From assembly GCA_017503005.1 (NCBI GenBank), contig JAFVTW010000003.1, forward strand, positions 1 to 64,000: 64,000 bases of DNA. The letters are read 5' to 3'. Within the stretch, counting starts at the first letter, position 1. Every line of letters begins with the position of its first letter. The DNA is from Clostridia bacterium. GTDB taxonomy: Bacteria; Bacillota; Clostridia; Christensenellales; UBA1242. The notes under the pieces were generated by a model. That model was given only the letters and a program-made list of their open reading frames with translations. It did not search any database and was not told where the DNA came from. The position numbers and the translations under genes were made by a program. Shown in pieces: positions 1 through 7,631 of the stretch.

Positions 1-3
1 AAA

Positions 4-39
4 ACACGAAAATATGCGTTTTTTTAATTTTTTTCGTGT
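4..39. terminator. Terminator-like hairpin at the window edge
   Basis: The arms ACACGAAAA (4-12) and TTTTCGTGT (31-39) are complementary around a T-rich loop. The hairpin lies beyond the 3' end of the minus-strand transposase. It could end that transcript or one arriving from the left. There is no clean T-tract outside the stem, so the call is tentative. Confidence 0.4.
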
Positions 40-71
40 AATGTAATTATATATATGTTAAAATTAATTTG

Positions 72-1274
72 TTAATTTATTTTGAATGTTGTATTATTTT
101 TGCACATTGTATATAACATTCTTAATATTTTTGTAGAGCAAGCAGTTAGGTTTTCATAATAATGTTTACCTTCTGCTTTTTTTGTTAAATAATAATCATA
201 TACGGGGTGTCCAGGACATTGATGCCCTAACTTAACTACTATTTGACTAATATTAAATAATATCCATCTTGCATATTTATTTCCACGTTTAGAAATAGTT
301 CCATGCACGTTTATACTTTTCCCAGATTGAATTATTGTTGGATCTAAACCACAGAAAGCAATTAATTGTCTATGATTATCAAATCTTGTTATATCACCTA
401 ATTCACCTAATAATTCGGTTGTTAATACTTCTCCTATCCCGTAAAAAGAATTAATTATATCGAAGTAAGGTGACTCTTTTGCAGTTTTTATCATCTTTTC
501 TTTTAATTCATTTATTGTCTTAATATTCTCTTGTAAAATAGCAGCCATATCAGATAAGTTCTTTACATCCGAATGATCTTTATCGACACCTGGATATGAA
601 TTAACTGCTATATCTTTGATTTTGTTTGCTAACCTCTTATAATAATAATCATGTCTAGAATTAGTTTTATACAAATTATTGTATAATGCATCTATTCTTT
701 TTTCTTTTACTATATAAGCATGAGGAAAGGTTTTAATAAAGTTTAATGCTGTTTCTTCATATATTCTGCTGCCTTTAAATATTTCTTCAAATTCTGGAAA
801 ACATATATTTATAAGTCTTTTATATCTATTTTTACAACTCACATTTAATTGAGTTAGATAAAAATATTGTCTTGTCATTGCTTTCAAATTAGCATATAAA
901 TCTTTTTTAGACAAATCATGATATTCTACTTCATTTACGAAAAATAATTTAGCTAATCTCATACAATCTTTTGTATCAGTTTTTGTTTTCCTTAATGTAT
1001 CATAATTATTTTTGGTCGTTAAACTATTAATTACTAATGTATTAAAATTATTTTCTTTAAAATATCTTTCTACTGGCAAATGATATATTCCTGTTGATTC
1101 CATGAAAATAGTTAAATCTTCTAAATTAAAACTTTCAATTTTATCTTTTAATTCATTAAAATCACGAAAATTATGTTTTATCTCTTTAGGTTCAATCAAT
1201 ACTTCTCCATATTCAGTAGATAACATTATCATACTTTTTCCTTTAGCTACATCAACACTTAATACTGATTTCAT
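72..1274 (-). CDS. IS110-family transposase (DEDD recombinase)
   Basis: This 400-residue protein has the IS110 layout. An N-terminal RuvC-like DEDD domain carries D8 (SVDVAKG), E59 (FMESTG) and D100/D103 (KTDTKD). A central helical stretch follows. The C-terminal Transposase_20 domain begins GIGEVLTTELLGELGD and includes a SKRGNKYAR segment, which holds the family's catalytic serine. Length is normal for the family and the frame is intact, so the enzyme may be functional. IS110 elements usually lack terminal inverted repeats, and none was found, so the ends of the element are not defined. The start codon follows a good AAGGAG site. The gene is preceded by about 280 bp of non-coding sequence, as expected for the bridge-RNA-carrying end of an IS110 element. 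Confidence 0.95.
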   Translation of the reverse strand: MKSVLSVDVAKGKSMIMLSTEYGEVLIEPKEIKHNFRDFNELKDKIESFNLEDLTIFMESTGIYHLPVERYFKENNFNTLVINSLTTKNNYDTLRKTKTDTKDCMRLAKLFFVNEVEYHDLSKKDLYANLKAMTRQYFYLTQLNVSCKNRYKRLINICFPEFEEIFKGSRIYEETALNFIKTFPHAYIVKEKRIDALYNNLYKTNSRHDYYYKRLANKIKDIAVNSYPGVDKDHSDVKNLSDMAAILQENIKTINELKEKMIKTAKESPYFDIINSFYGIGEVLTTELLGELGDITRFDNHRQLIAFCGLDPTIIQSGKSINVHGTISKRGNKYARWILFNISQIVVKLGHQCPGHPVYDYYLTKKAEGKHYYENLTACSTKILRMLYTMCKNNTTFKIN

Positions 1275-1450
1275 TATTTACTCCTTTCTGAATTTAAGTC
1301 TCTTGTTTCCACCATTATTTCATCAAGCTTGTTATATAGATTCTACGACCTCACTATCTTAAACTAAATTAATAATAGAAATAAAAGCTGAACTGTCAAT
1401 TTGTTAGATTCTATGACCTCTGTAATTTGCCGTTCTCACTTAAACTCTTG
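1275..1450 (-). ncRNA. Candidate IS110 bridge RNA / non-coding end
   Basis: The non-coding region directly upstream of the transposase holds two near-identical 15-mers, 68 bp apart: 1338-1352 and 1406-1420, which read GAGGTCRTAGAATCT on the minus strand. The distal copy lies in the loop of an imperfect stem (GAAC..AATT against AATT..GTTC, about 1391-1435). The proximal copy lies between AGCTT and AAGCT arms (about 1326-1389). Two guide-bearing loops are what the IS110/IS621 bridge RNA has (target-binding and donor-binding loops). A minus-strand promoter-like TTGACA (1394-1399) with TATTAT 16 bp on could drive the transposase. The ncRNA call is inference from position and the paired loops. Confidence 0.45.
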
Positions 1451-1552
1451 GTAAATAATTTAACATAAAAAAATAAGATATAAATATTAAATTATTTACA
1501 TCTTAAAGTATACTTACATATCTAAATTAAAATATATGTAAGGAGAAATGAT

Positions 1553-1867
1553 ATGGATAAAATTACTTATGATGATGTTATAAAAAGAATTGGATATTTT
1601 AGAACAAAAGCTAATTTATCTATGAGAGAAGCAAGTTTGCAATTAGGATATAATCCTCAATTTATGTCAACAATAGAAAACCAAACAATAGAGTTGAAAG
1701 TTAAAACTCTATTAGATTTTTGCAATATGCTTGAAATTACGCCACAAGACTTCTTTTATATGGGTGAACACTATAACAAAGAGGATAAGAATGTTTTAGA
1801 TTTGTATAACAATCTTTCACAAGACGGCAAACAAACTATATTAGACTTGATGAAAAAGTTAAAATAA
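1553..1867 (+). CDS. Small XRE-family HTH regulator
   Basis: The 104-residue protein has an N-terminal Cro/C1-type helix-turn-helix (about residues 8-65; MREASLQLGYNPQFMSTIE forms the recognition region) and a short helical tail. The start has a strong GGAGA site 6 nt upstream. It is a single gene closed by its own terminator at 1875-1900. It sits between the IS110 element and the truncated amidase, so it may belong to an accessory segment that broke the amidase. Targets are unknown. The XRE fold is clear; a role as repressor is inferred from the family. Confidence 0.85.
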   Translation: MDKITYDDVIKRIGYFRTKANLSMREASLQLGYNPQFMSTIENQTIELKVKTLLDFCNMLEITPQDFFYMGEHYNKEDKNVLDLYNNLSQDGKQTILDLMKKLK

Positions 1868-1874
1868 TAAAAAT

Positions 1875-1900
1875 AAGCACTAGATTTTCTAGTGCTTTTT
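1875..1900 (+). terminator. Rho-independent terminator after XRE gene
   Basis: The 10-bp stem AAGCACTAGA / TCTAGTGCTT is followed directly by a T run. It ends the 1553-1867 transcript. Confidence 0.85.
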
Positions 1901-2014
1901 ATATTAACAAAATGGCTTTATACCTCCTTTTTATAGATTTGTGTGTTAAATATTTCATAGTCCATTTGTGTTAACGGTCTTATTTTAACATCAAACGGGA
2001 TAGATGGTGGCTGT

Positions 2015-2563
2015 GTGGGTACTCACACTGGTGTAACAGAGGCAGAGATAAATCTGGCAGTGTCCAAAAAATTGAAAAGTTTATTAGACAGTTTTGGGTT
2101 TAGGGTGATTATGACTAGGTCGAATGCTAATGGATTATACTCGCAATTTGCTACTAACAAAAAACTAGACGATATGGAGTCTAGAAAAAAGATAATACAA
2201 AGGTCTAATGCTGATATGGTAGTTAGTATACATATGAATAGCTTTGGCGATAGCTCTCAGCACGGTGCCCAAACATTCTATCAAATAGGTGTAGAGAATG
2301 CGGAAACATTAGCAACTTGTGTACAAAATGAATTAGTCAAAAATATGACGGAAGCTAGAGGGTTTGCAAATCATACCGACTTGTATATATTAAAGTGTAC
2401 TGATAGTCCTGCCATAGTAGTGGAGGGTGGATTTTTGACTAATCCCACGGACGAAGAATTGCTAATAAGTGACGATTATCAAACCAAACTGGCATACTCT
2501 ATCTTCTGTGGAATTGTCAAGTTCTATGAGATTCAAAACCAACTAAACCTAGGTAGTAGGTAG
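2015..2563 (+). pseudogene. CwlD-like N-acetylmuramoyl-L-alanine amidase, 5'-truncated
   Basis: The 182-residue product matches an Amidase_3 domain of the spore-cortex amidase CwlD type: RKKIIQRSNADMVVSIHMN and VVEGGFLTNPTDEELL are the conserved blocks. The zinc-ligand Glu (VTEAEINL), the second His (SIHMN) and the catalytic Glu (VEGGF) are present. The first zinc ligand, the His of the usual DPGHGG motif, is missing. Just upstream the frame reads GIDGGCVGTHTGVTEAE, and before that it degenerates, with a stop at 1958-1960. The apparent GTG start at 2015 has no convincing ribosome site. The 5' third of the gene, with its signal or membrane segment, has therefore been lost, probably through the rearrangement that placed the IS and XRE gene upstream. 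The remnant is unlikely to be active. Confidence 0.8.
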
Positions 2564-2668
2564 TTATCTAATAGTATTTTGTCATCAAGTATGTGTTTGA
2601 TGTGTGGTTTGTATTGTTTGACATAACTTAATTATAAAAACAATGTGATATTGTTATGTTTAAGATTA

Positions 2669-2699
2669 AAAAAATCAAACCATTTCGGTTTGATTTTTT
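2669..2699. terminator. Bidirectional terminator
   Basis: The stem AAAAAATCAAACC / GGTTTGATTTTTT has A and T tracts on both sides. It can serve the plus-strand amidase remnant and the minus-strand GrpB gene. Confidence 0.85.
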
Positions 2700-2702
2700 G
2701 TA

Positions 2703-3251
2703 TTATTCTTCGTCTAAATCTATACCACGATATTGTTTGTAAGCCAACTTTAGTACAGACTGTATAAAGTCATTCTTGGCAGCAGTGTAGCTTTTTCTAT
2801 CGTGCTTAAATTTTTTTGCTAGTTGCTTTTTTAGAACTGCATATTGTTTGATATACTCAGGGTGTTCGATTAAATATCTTTTGAATAAGTTTGTGCCTAT
2901 CCATCTATCGGACATTAGTGTAACTATGTGTATATAGTGGGTCCTTCTTTTTTCAGGACCTTTTCTGGCTAGAATTTCGCCTTTGTCTTCGATTTGTTCT
3001 AGCAAGTCATATCCTTTTATTCTAAACACTTCTGCGACTTGTTTCATAACATCTACATTGTCTACGGCTATAGCTATGTCTATGATAGGTTTGGCACTTA
3101 GTCCTGGTATAGATGTGCTACCTATATGCTCAATCTCAAACTCGTATCTCTTTAGAAAATCCTCTATTTGTTCTCTCTCTTGGTCGTATAATTTAGCCCA
3201 CTTTTTGCTATATTTTACTACTTTTACTTCATCTCTTTGCAAGCCTAACAT
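2703..3251 (-). CDS. GrpB family protein (nucleotidyltransferase fold)
   Basis: The 182-residue protein has the hallmarks of the GrpB/UPF0157 family: the IEHIGSTSIPGLSAKPIIDI block (residues about 40-60), the YIHIVT strand and the WIGTNLFKRYL segment. The family shares a nucleotidyltransferase fold (GS motif followed by an acidic D-x-D-like strand). It is often an unassigned stand-alone cytosolic protein, or is fused to dephospho-CoA kinase. Length is full. It is transcribed alone, convergent with the amidase remnant. The biochemical activity is not established for most members. Confidence 0.85.
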   Translation of the reverse strand: MLGLQRDEVKVVKYSKKWAKLYDQEREQIEDFLKRYEFEIEHIGSTSIPGLSAKPIIDIAIAVDNVDVMKQVAEVFRIKGYDLLEQIEDKGEILARKGPEKRRTHYIHIVTLMSDRWIGTNLFKRYLIEHPEYIKQYAVLKKQLAKKFKHDRKSYTAAKNDFIQSVLKLAYKQYRGIDLDEE

Positions 3252-3494
3252 ATTGACTCCCTATAATTGTTTTGTTCTATTATCAGTTTAATGTGGTATA
3301 GGCTTTTTGTCAAATAATATTAAACCTACACAAAACACATTATATAGTGTTTTTTCTTAAATTTTTGTGCAAAAACCACAACATTATGTTAAAATGCATA
3401 ATTTGAAGGCATATTTTGTTGCTGAAAAATATGCTATTGTTGTATAATTATAATGCTAAATATTTTTAATTTAATTATTAACAAGGTGGTTTTT

Positions 3495-4325
3495 ATGACA
3501 ATAGATGCTAGCATTTTAAAAAACAAAACCGAATTGTCGTTAAAAGTTAGTAAGGCAGTGGTGGAGTATATCAAGCAAAATAGAGTGGTAGATGGTAAAA
3601 AATCTGCTATCAAAACAGAAGACTTGTTGACAGCAGCCTTTGACTCGCTAGGGGTTGAAGAAGAATTTTTTGAAGAAGAGGAACAAAGAAAAGTAGTTGT
3701 AAGTGCAGTTAAAAAAATATTAACAATTCTAGAAGAAGTAAAAGCAATTACTCCTGCTAGTGACATTCCAAAGACTTTGAAAGATTATATTGCTTATGTG
3801 AAAGCTCAAAAGGAAAAACAACCTAAACCTATCAGTGGTAAGCCTGTGTCATACAATGTAGCTAGTGACTTTGTAAAGAAGATAGCAGCACTAAAGACTA
3901 ACGAACTGATTTTGGGTTGCGATATAGCTACAGTAGAGCTAGAAGACGGTGAAGTAAGTGTGTTGATAGCCAAAAACCTAAACTACGAAAAAGTAAAATT
4001 CTGCAATGCTATGTTTGACTATTCTAAACTTGCTGACTATATAGGTTGTTATAATGACCAAACCAAAAAAGTGGACTTTTTGTCTACAGAAGAGAGCCAA
4101 CGAGTATTTTTTCAAACTAACAAAAAACATGTTACTCCTAGCCAACGAAAAATTACTAACTTGTACTATTTAGTAAACTTATCTCAATACAAAACTATGT
4201 TTATGCCTGCTATCAAAAAACCAACTAAGGCAACTACTGTACTTAGTCTAAGAAAAGAAGTGAGCAAAGACATTCTTACTACAGACAGGTTTGCATTTAA
4301 TCATCAACTGACAAGAAGTTTGTAA
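3495..4325 (+). CDS. Hypothetical protein, unrecognised
   Basis: This is a 276-residue protein with no motif I recognise. The start is set at ATG 3495 because AAGGTGG lies 6 nt upstream; an in-frame ATG at 3453 has no such site. The first half is rich in Lys and Glu, with an acidic stretch EEEFFEEEEQRK near residue 55 and helical segments. The second half alternates strands and helices (NELILGCDIATVELEDGEVSVLIAKNL). There is no signal peptide or membrane segment, so it is probably cytosolic. Codon use resembles the neighbours. It stands alone and is closed by a terminator. Confidence 0.7.
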   Translation: MTIDASILKNKTELSLKVSKAVVEYIKQNRVVDGKKSAIKTEDLLTAAFDSLGVEEEFFEEEEQRKVVVSAVKKILTILEEVKAITPASDIPKTLKDYIAYVKAQKEKQPKPISGKPVSYNVASDFVKKIAALKTNELILGCDIATVELEDGEVSVLIAKNLNYEKVKFCNAMFDYSKLADYIGCYNDQTKKVDFLSTEESQRVFFQTNKKHVTPSQRKITNLYYLVNLSQYKTMFMPAIKKPTKATTVLSLRKEVSKDILTTDRFAFNHQLTRSL

Positions 4326-4331
4326 AACAAC

Positions 4332-4362
4332 AAAAGCACTGATAGTATTCAGTGTTTTTTAT
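4332..4362 (+). terminator. Rho-independent terminator
   Basis: The arms CACTGA and TCAGTG surround a short loop, flanked by A's and followed by a T run. It ends the 3495-4325 transcript. Confidence 0.7.
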
Positions 4363-4428
4363 TTTCATTAGTTGCAAAAAATTTGTAATTGTACTACACT
4401 TGTATTTGTACAAAATGTAATGTAATAT

Positions 4429-4858
4429 GATTAAGGTGTCAGAGTGCTAGCTCGCTAACAACAATTTATGTCTTGCAACTAGTTGGTACTACTTGCTGCG
4501 ACTGATATAGTTGTAGCTCGCATTGCCCCAAAAAATCTGCTATAGCATCTTTGTTTGGGGACCCCAGTACATTCGACCACTCTATAGGTGGGAGGTGTAC
4601 TAATATGTTTTTATAAAGATTAAACTTAATATTTTTTAATATGCTGAGGTGTCAGAGTGCTGGCTCGCTAACAACAATTTGTGTCTTGCAATTAGTTGAC
4701 ACTACTTGCTGCGACTGATATAGTTGTAGCTCGCATTACCCCCAAAAAATCTGCTATAGCATCTTTGTTTGGGGACCCCAGTACATTCGACCACTCTATG
4801 GGTGGTAGAGATGTATTAATATATTTTTATATTGTTTAAACTTAATATTTTTTAATAT
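4429..4858 (+). repeat. Two tandem ~215-bp repeats built on tRNA-Ser fragments
   Basis: Two copies (4429-4642 and 4643-4858, periods 214 and 216) lie directly before tRNA-Ser. Each opens with the first ~17 nt of the tRNA (GGTGTCAGAGTG; copy 2 also has the full GCTGAGG acceptor strand), then diverges. Each later carries CATTCGACCACTCT, the exact reverse complement of nt 12-25 of the tRNA. Both contain a conserved hairpin, CCCC-A-rich ... TTTGGGG (about 4523-4561 and 4740-4777). The copies are nearly identical, with a handful of substitutions. No open reading frame is evident. They look like mosaic tRNA-derived duplications. Confidence 0.85.
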
Positions 4859-4947
4859 GCTGAGGTGTCAGAGTGGTCGAATGTGTCGGTCTCGAAAACC
4901 GGTGTACTTTAGAAGTACCGAGGGTTCAAATCCCTCCCTCAGCGCCA
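4859..4947 (+). tRNA. tRNA-Ser(CGA)
   Basis: This is an 89-nt class II tRNA. The acceptor GCTGAGG pairs with CCTCAGC, followed by discriminator G and an encoded CCA. The anticodon arm is TCGGT-CTCGAAA-ACCGG, giving anticodon CGA (codon UCG). The variable arm is long, GTACTTTAGAAGTAC, and the T arm is GAGGG-TTCAAAT-CCCTC. Confidence 0.95.
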
Positions 4948-5210
4948 GTAATATAAACACAACTTATACAACAATTGTAGGTTGTGTTTTTTTCTTTTAC
5001 TTTTTAGGGATTTGACCCCTACGGGTTTCAAAGTCCGTCGATACATAAAGTATCTCCCTCTTTGTCTAAAAACTTGCCACCGGCAACTTTTCTAAACGAG
5101 TCGACCCCTCCCCATCGCCAGTAATATAAACACAACTTATACAATAATTATAGGTTGTGTTTTTCTTTTGCTTTTTAGGGATTTGACCCCTACGGGTTTC
5201 AAAGTCCGTC
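4943..5210 (+). repeat. Tandem duplication of the tRNA-Ser 3' flank
   Basis: Two copies (4943-5039 and 5116-5210, period 173) each start with the tRNA tail CGCCA plus GTAATATAAACACAAC. Each continues through a terminator hairpin and ends in AGGGATTTGACCCCTACGGG and CAAAGTCCGTC. AGGGATTTGACCCCT is the reverse complement of a tRNA T-arm-like sequence. The second copy is preceded by CGAGTCGACCCCTCCCCATCGCCA-like sequence, resembling a decayed tRNA 3' end. The duplication is clear; its tRNA origin is an interpretation. Confidence 0.8.
4954..4996 (+). terminator. tRNA-Ser terminator
   Basis: The stem AAACACAAC / GTTGTGTTT has an inner TACAA/TTGTA pairing and is followed by T's. A second copy is at about 5127-5168 in the duplicated unit. 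Confidence 0.8.
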
Positions 5211-5402
5211 AGCACTATTTTGTTTTGAGAGAATGTGAATTCTATCTAATCACATCAAATTGATAATAAATTATATACTATTTGACACAAAGTCTGCTTT
5301 CGGTGTCAATATAAAAGATTTGATTGTGTGTTTTTGTTTTTGTTTTGGTTGTAATATTGATATAATTAATTTAGATATTACAAAAGAGAAAGGAAAACAC
5401 TT

Positions 5403-6158
5403 ATGTCTAGGGGTAAAAAATTTGCGATTGTAGGAATAGTTTTTGCACTAATAGTCGTGATATGTTGGAGTTTAATTTATACCATAAATGCAAATGTGTC
5501 ACCAGCATTGTATATTGCTCATAGGGGACACGGACACTACGATAATACTGCAGAAGCTTTTTACAATTCTACAGATTACTGGGGGATTGAGTGTGATGTA
5601 AGGGTGACTAAAGATAATCAACTCATATTAAATCACGACCCAGAGGTTGTTTTTGAAGATGGTATTACTATGACTGTGGCAGAGTCTAACCTTGTAGATT
5701 TGTTATCTAAGAAATTAGATGGTGGATATTCTATGTGTGAGTTTTCTACCTACTTAGAAATTTGTGAAGAGCTAGGCAAGGTTGCAGTTATAGAGCTGAA
5801 AGGTGAGTATACTGACAACGAAATTTCTATGTTGATAAATCAAATAGAACAATACTACGATGCAGACAAAGTTGTGATTATATCTTTCTCTCAAAACAAT
5901 TTGCTTAAAGTAAAAGAACAGTCTAGTATTGAGCTTCAATATTTGTTTACAGAAAACACTCCAGAAGCTTTTCAATTTTGTTTTGATAACGACATCAATC
6001 CGTCTATCAATTTCGCTAGACTAAAAGCTGAAGATGTAAAAAATGTTCATAATCACAATTTGAAAATTGGTGTATGGACAGTAAACCTAATGACTGCAAA
6101 TGTTTTGATGAAAGAGTTTGGTGTAGACTTTATTACTAGTGATTATTTTTGTTCTTAA
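5403..6158 (+). CDS. Membrane-anchored glycerophosphodiester phosphodiesterase
   Basis: This GDPD-family enzyme hydrolyses glycerophosphodiesters to glycerol-3-phosphate and an alcohol. Residues 8-30 form a membrane anchor, so the catalytic domain is probably extracytoplasmic. The domain starts at YIAHRGHGHYDNTAEAF (catalytic HRG and the metal site; the common ENT is DNT here) and continues with GIECDVRVTKDNQLILNHDP (E, D and second catalytic His). VIELKG and FSQNNLLKVK follow, and it ends at IGVWTVN and DFITSDY. At 251 residues it is of typical size and complete. The start has an AGAAAGGA site. It lies upstream of a YwaF-like membrane gene on the same strand. Confidence 0.92.
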   Translation: MSRGKKFAIVGIVFALIVVICWSLIYTINANVSPALYIAHRGHGHYDNTAEAFYNSTDYWGIECDVRVTKDNQLILNHDPEVVFEDGITMTVAESNLVDLLSKKLDGGYSMCEFSTYLEICEELGKVAVIELKGEYTDNEISMLINQIEQYYDADKVVIISFSQNNLLKVKEQSSIELQYLFTENTPEAFQFCFDNDINPSINFARLKAEDVKNVHNHNLKIGVWTVNLMTANVLMKEFGVDFITSDYFCS

Positions 6159-6238
6159 AATTAAAAATATTGTCGTATGATTTTTTGATTGGTTTTGGGT
6201 GTGATATAATATATTTGTTTAACAAAAGAGGTGTATTT

Positions 6239-7033
6239 ATGAATTCATTGTTTGGTTTAAAACATATAATATTAATTGTGGTTTCTATTGCTTTGATAGT
6301 AGGATTGTATTTGGGTGCTAGAAAGCTAAAATTTGAAACAGTATGCAAATCGTTGTTTTATGTAGGTATAGTTTCCGAAATTGTAAAAATATTTTACTAT
6401 ATTATTGCAAATGAAGCTAAATATGGTGGTGTACTGCCAAAGACAGATTTGCCATTTCATTTATGTTCTATTCAAATAATTTTTATAATGATTGTAAATT
6501 TTACAAAGAACGAAAAATTAAAGAAAATACTTTTGAGCTTTATGTTGCCTAGTTGTTTGTTTGGTGGGATAGCTGCTATTTTGATTCCTACAGGTACAGC
6601 ACTAAATAGTTGGGTTATTACGGTTCAATATTTCTTGTATCATATTGCTATCGTTGTGTTCTCACTATATCTATTTACTTCAAAAGATTTCAAGAAAGAA
6701 TTTAAGAATTATGTGTATTGCTTAGAGTTTTTACTAGGCTTAATGTTCTTCTCGATATATATCAATAGTGTTTTGTATGATGGTGTTAGTAATATCAACT
6801 TTATGTATGTTGTATCTCCACCACAATCAGGTTTGCCTTACTTAAACGAAGACAAAGGTTGGTTGGTATATATTTTAAGATATGCACTGCTTATAATAGT
6901 GTGTGTGAGTGCTTGCTACATCAAACCTATTGTACAAACAATTAAAGCAAAGTGGTTTAACAAAGGTTCCATCGTGGAACAAACAGAAGAAAAGCAAGAA
7001 ACAGAGACTGAAGCTGAGACTAAAAAAGAGTAA
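6239..7033 (+). CDS. YwaF/TMEM164-like integral membrane protein
   Basis: The 264-residue protein has about seven membrane segments. ATG 6239 is preferred because AAGAGGTG lies 6-7 nt upstream; the longer frame from 6149 has no such site. It contains LPFHLCSIQ (about residues 75-83) and FLYHIAI (about 128-134). In the TMEM164/YwaF family these positions hold the conserved Cys and His. The human homologue uses them as an acyltransferase pair in ether-lipid synthesis. Whether bacterial members do the same is unknown. The C-terminal tail is hydrophilic and Glu/Thr-rich. The next gene begins a few bases after the stop, so the two are probably co-transcribed. Confidence 0.7.
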   Translation: MNSLFGLKHIILIVVSIALIVGLYLGARKLKFETVCKSLFYVGIVSEIVKIFYYIIANEAKYGGVLPKTDLPFHLCSIQIIFIMIVNFTKNEKLKKILLSFMLPSCLFGGIAAILIPTGTALNSWVITVQYFLYHIAIVVFSLYLFTSKDFKKEFKNYVYCLEFLLGLMFFSIYINSVLYDGVSNINFMYVVSPPQSGLPYLNEDKGWLVYILRYALLIIVCVSACYIKPIVQTIKAKWFNKGSIVEQTEEKQETETEAETKKE

Positions 7034-7045
7034 GGTGTGGTTATA

Positions 7046-7597
7046 GTGTTAGAAACAGAAAGATTGATTTTGAGGAATTTTAAGCCGACTGATATTGAAG
7101 ATTACTGGGAAATGGTTCAAATGCCTAATGTAGGACCTAGGGCTGGTTGGCCTGCATATACTGAGTATGACAAAGCTGTAGAAAGATTAGAGAAAGTACA
7201 ATGTGTAACACCTAATTTGTTTGCTATAGTATACAAACCTGACAACAAAATGGTAGGCTCTATAGAACTAATGGATTGTAAGGTGGACAGATACTCTAAT
7301 CTAGATATCGAAGCTGGAGCCAAAGAAATAGGTTTTGTATTGAATGAAAAGTACTGGGGCAAGGGAATAATGACCGAAGCTACAAAAGCTGTACTAGAAT
7401 ATGCTTTTGAAGTATTGAATGTGGAAAATATCTATATAGGTAATGCTAGAGCAAATATTGCTAGTGGTAGGGTACAAGAAAAGCTTGGATTTAAGGTGGT
7501 GGGCGAAGTGAAAAACTATCGCATTTGGGTAGATGGTACACCTACAGACTTTATTGAAAGAAAGATGACAAGGGTAGAATGGTTAAAAAATAAATAA
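7046..7597 (+). CDS. GNAT N-acetyltransferase (RimJ/RimL type)
   Basis: The protein is a ribosomal-protein-acetyltransferase-like GNAT. It has LETERLILRNFKPTD at the N terminus, IGFVLNEKYWGKGIMTEAT (acetyl-CoA binding motif A, about residues 95-113) and NARANIASGRVQEKLGFK near the end. I place the start at GTG 7046, giving MLETERLILR. The AAGG site is within the previous gene's stop region; a GTG at 7037 is too close to it. The substrate cannot be told from sequence. It follows the YwaF-like gene almost immediately. Confidence 0.88.
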   Translation: MLETERLILRNFKPTDIEDYWEMVQMPNVGPRAGWPAYTEYDKAVERLEKVQCVTPNLFAIVYKPDNKMVGSIELMDCKVDRYSNLDIEAGAKEIGFVLNEKYWGKGIMTEATKAVLEYAFEVLNVENIYIGNARANIASGRVQEKLGFKVVGEVKNYRIWVDGTPTDFIERKMTRVEWLKNK

Positions 7598-7599
7598 CA

Positions 7600-7630
7600 A
7601 AAAAGGAACTATTGCTAGTTCCTTTTTTTT
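7600..7630. terminator. Bidirectional terminator between GNAT gene and tyrS
   Basis: AAAAAAGGAACT and AGTTCCTTTTTTTT form the stem around ATTGCT. The A and T tracts on both sides suit both convergent genes. Confidence 0.9.
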
Positions 7631-7631
7631 A

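Noticed and set aside
1102..1362. 86-codon plus-strand frame over the transposase 5' end
   Set aside because: Antisense shadow of the IS110 transposase with no ribosome site.
4429..5230. CRISPR array
   Set aside because: The repeats are two long tandem units, not short repeats with variable spacers, and no cas genes are in the window.
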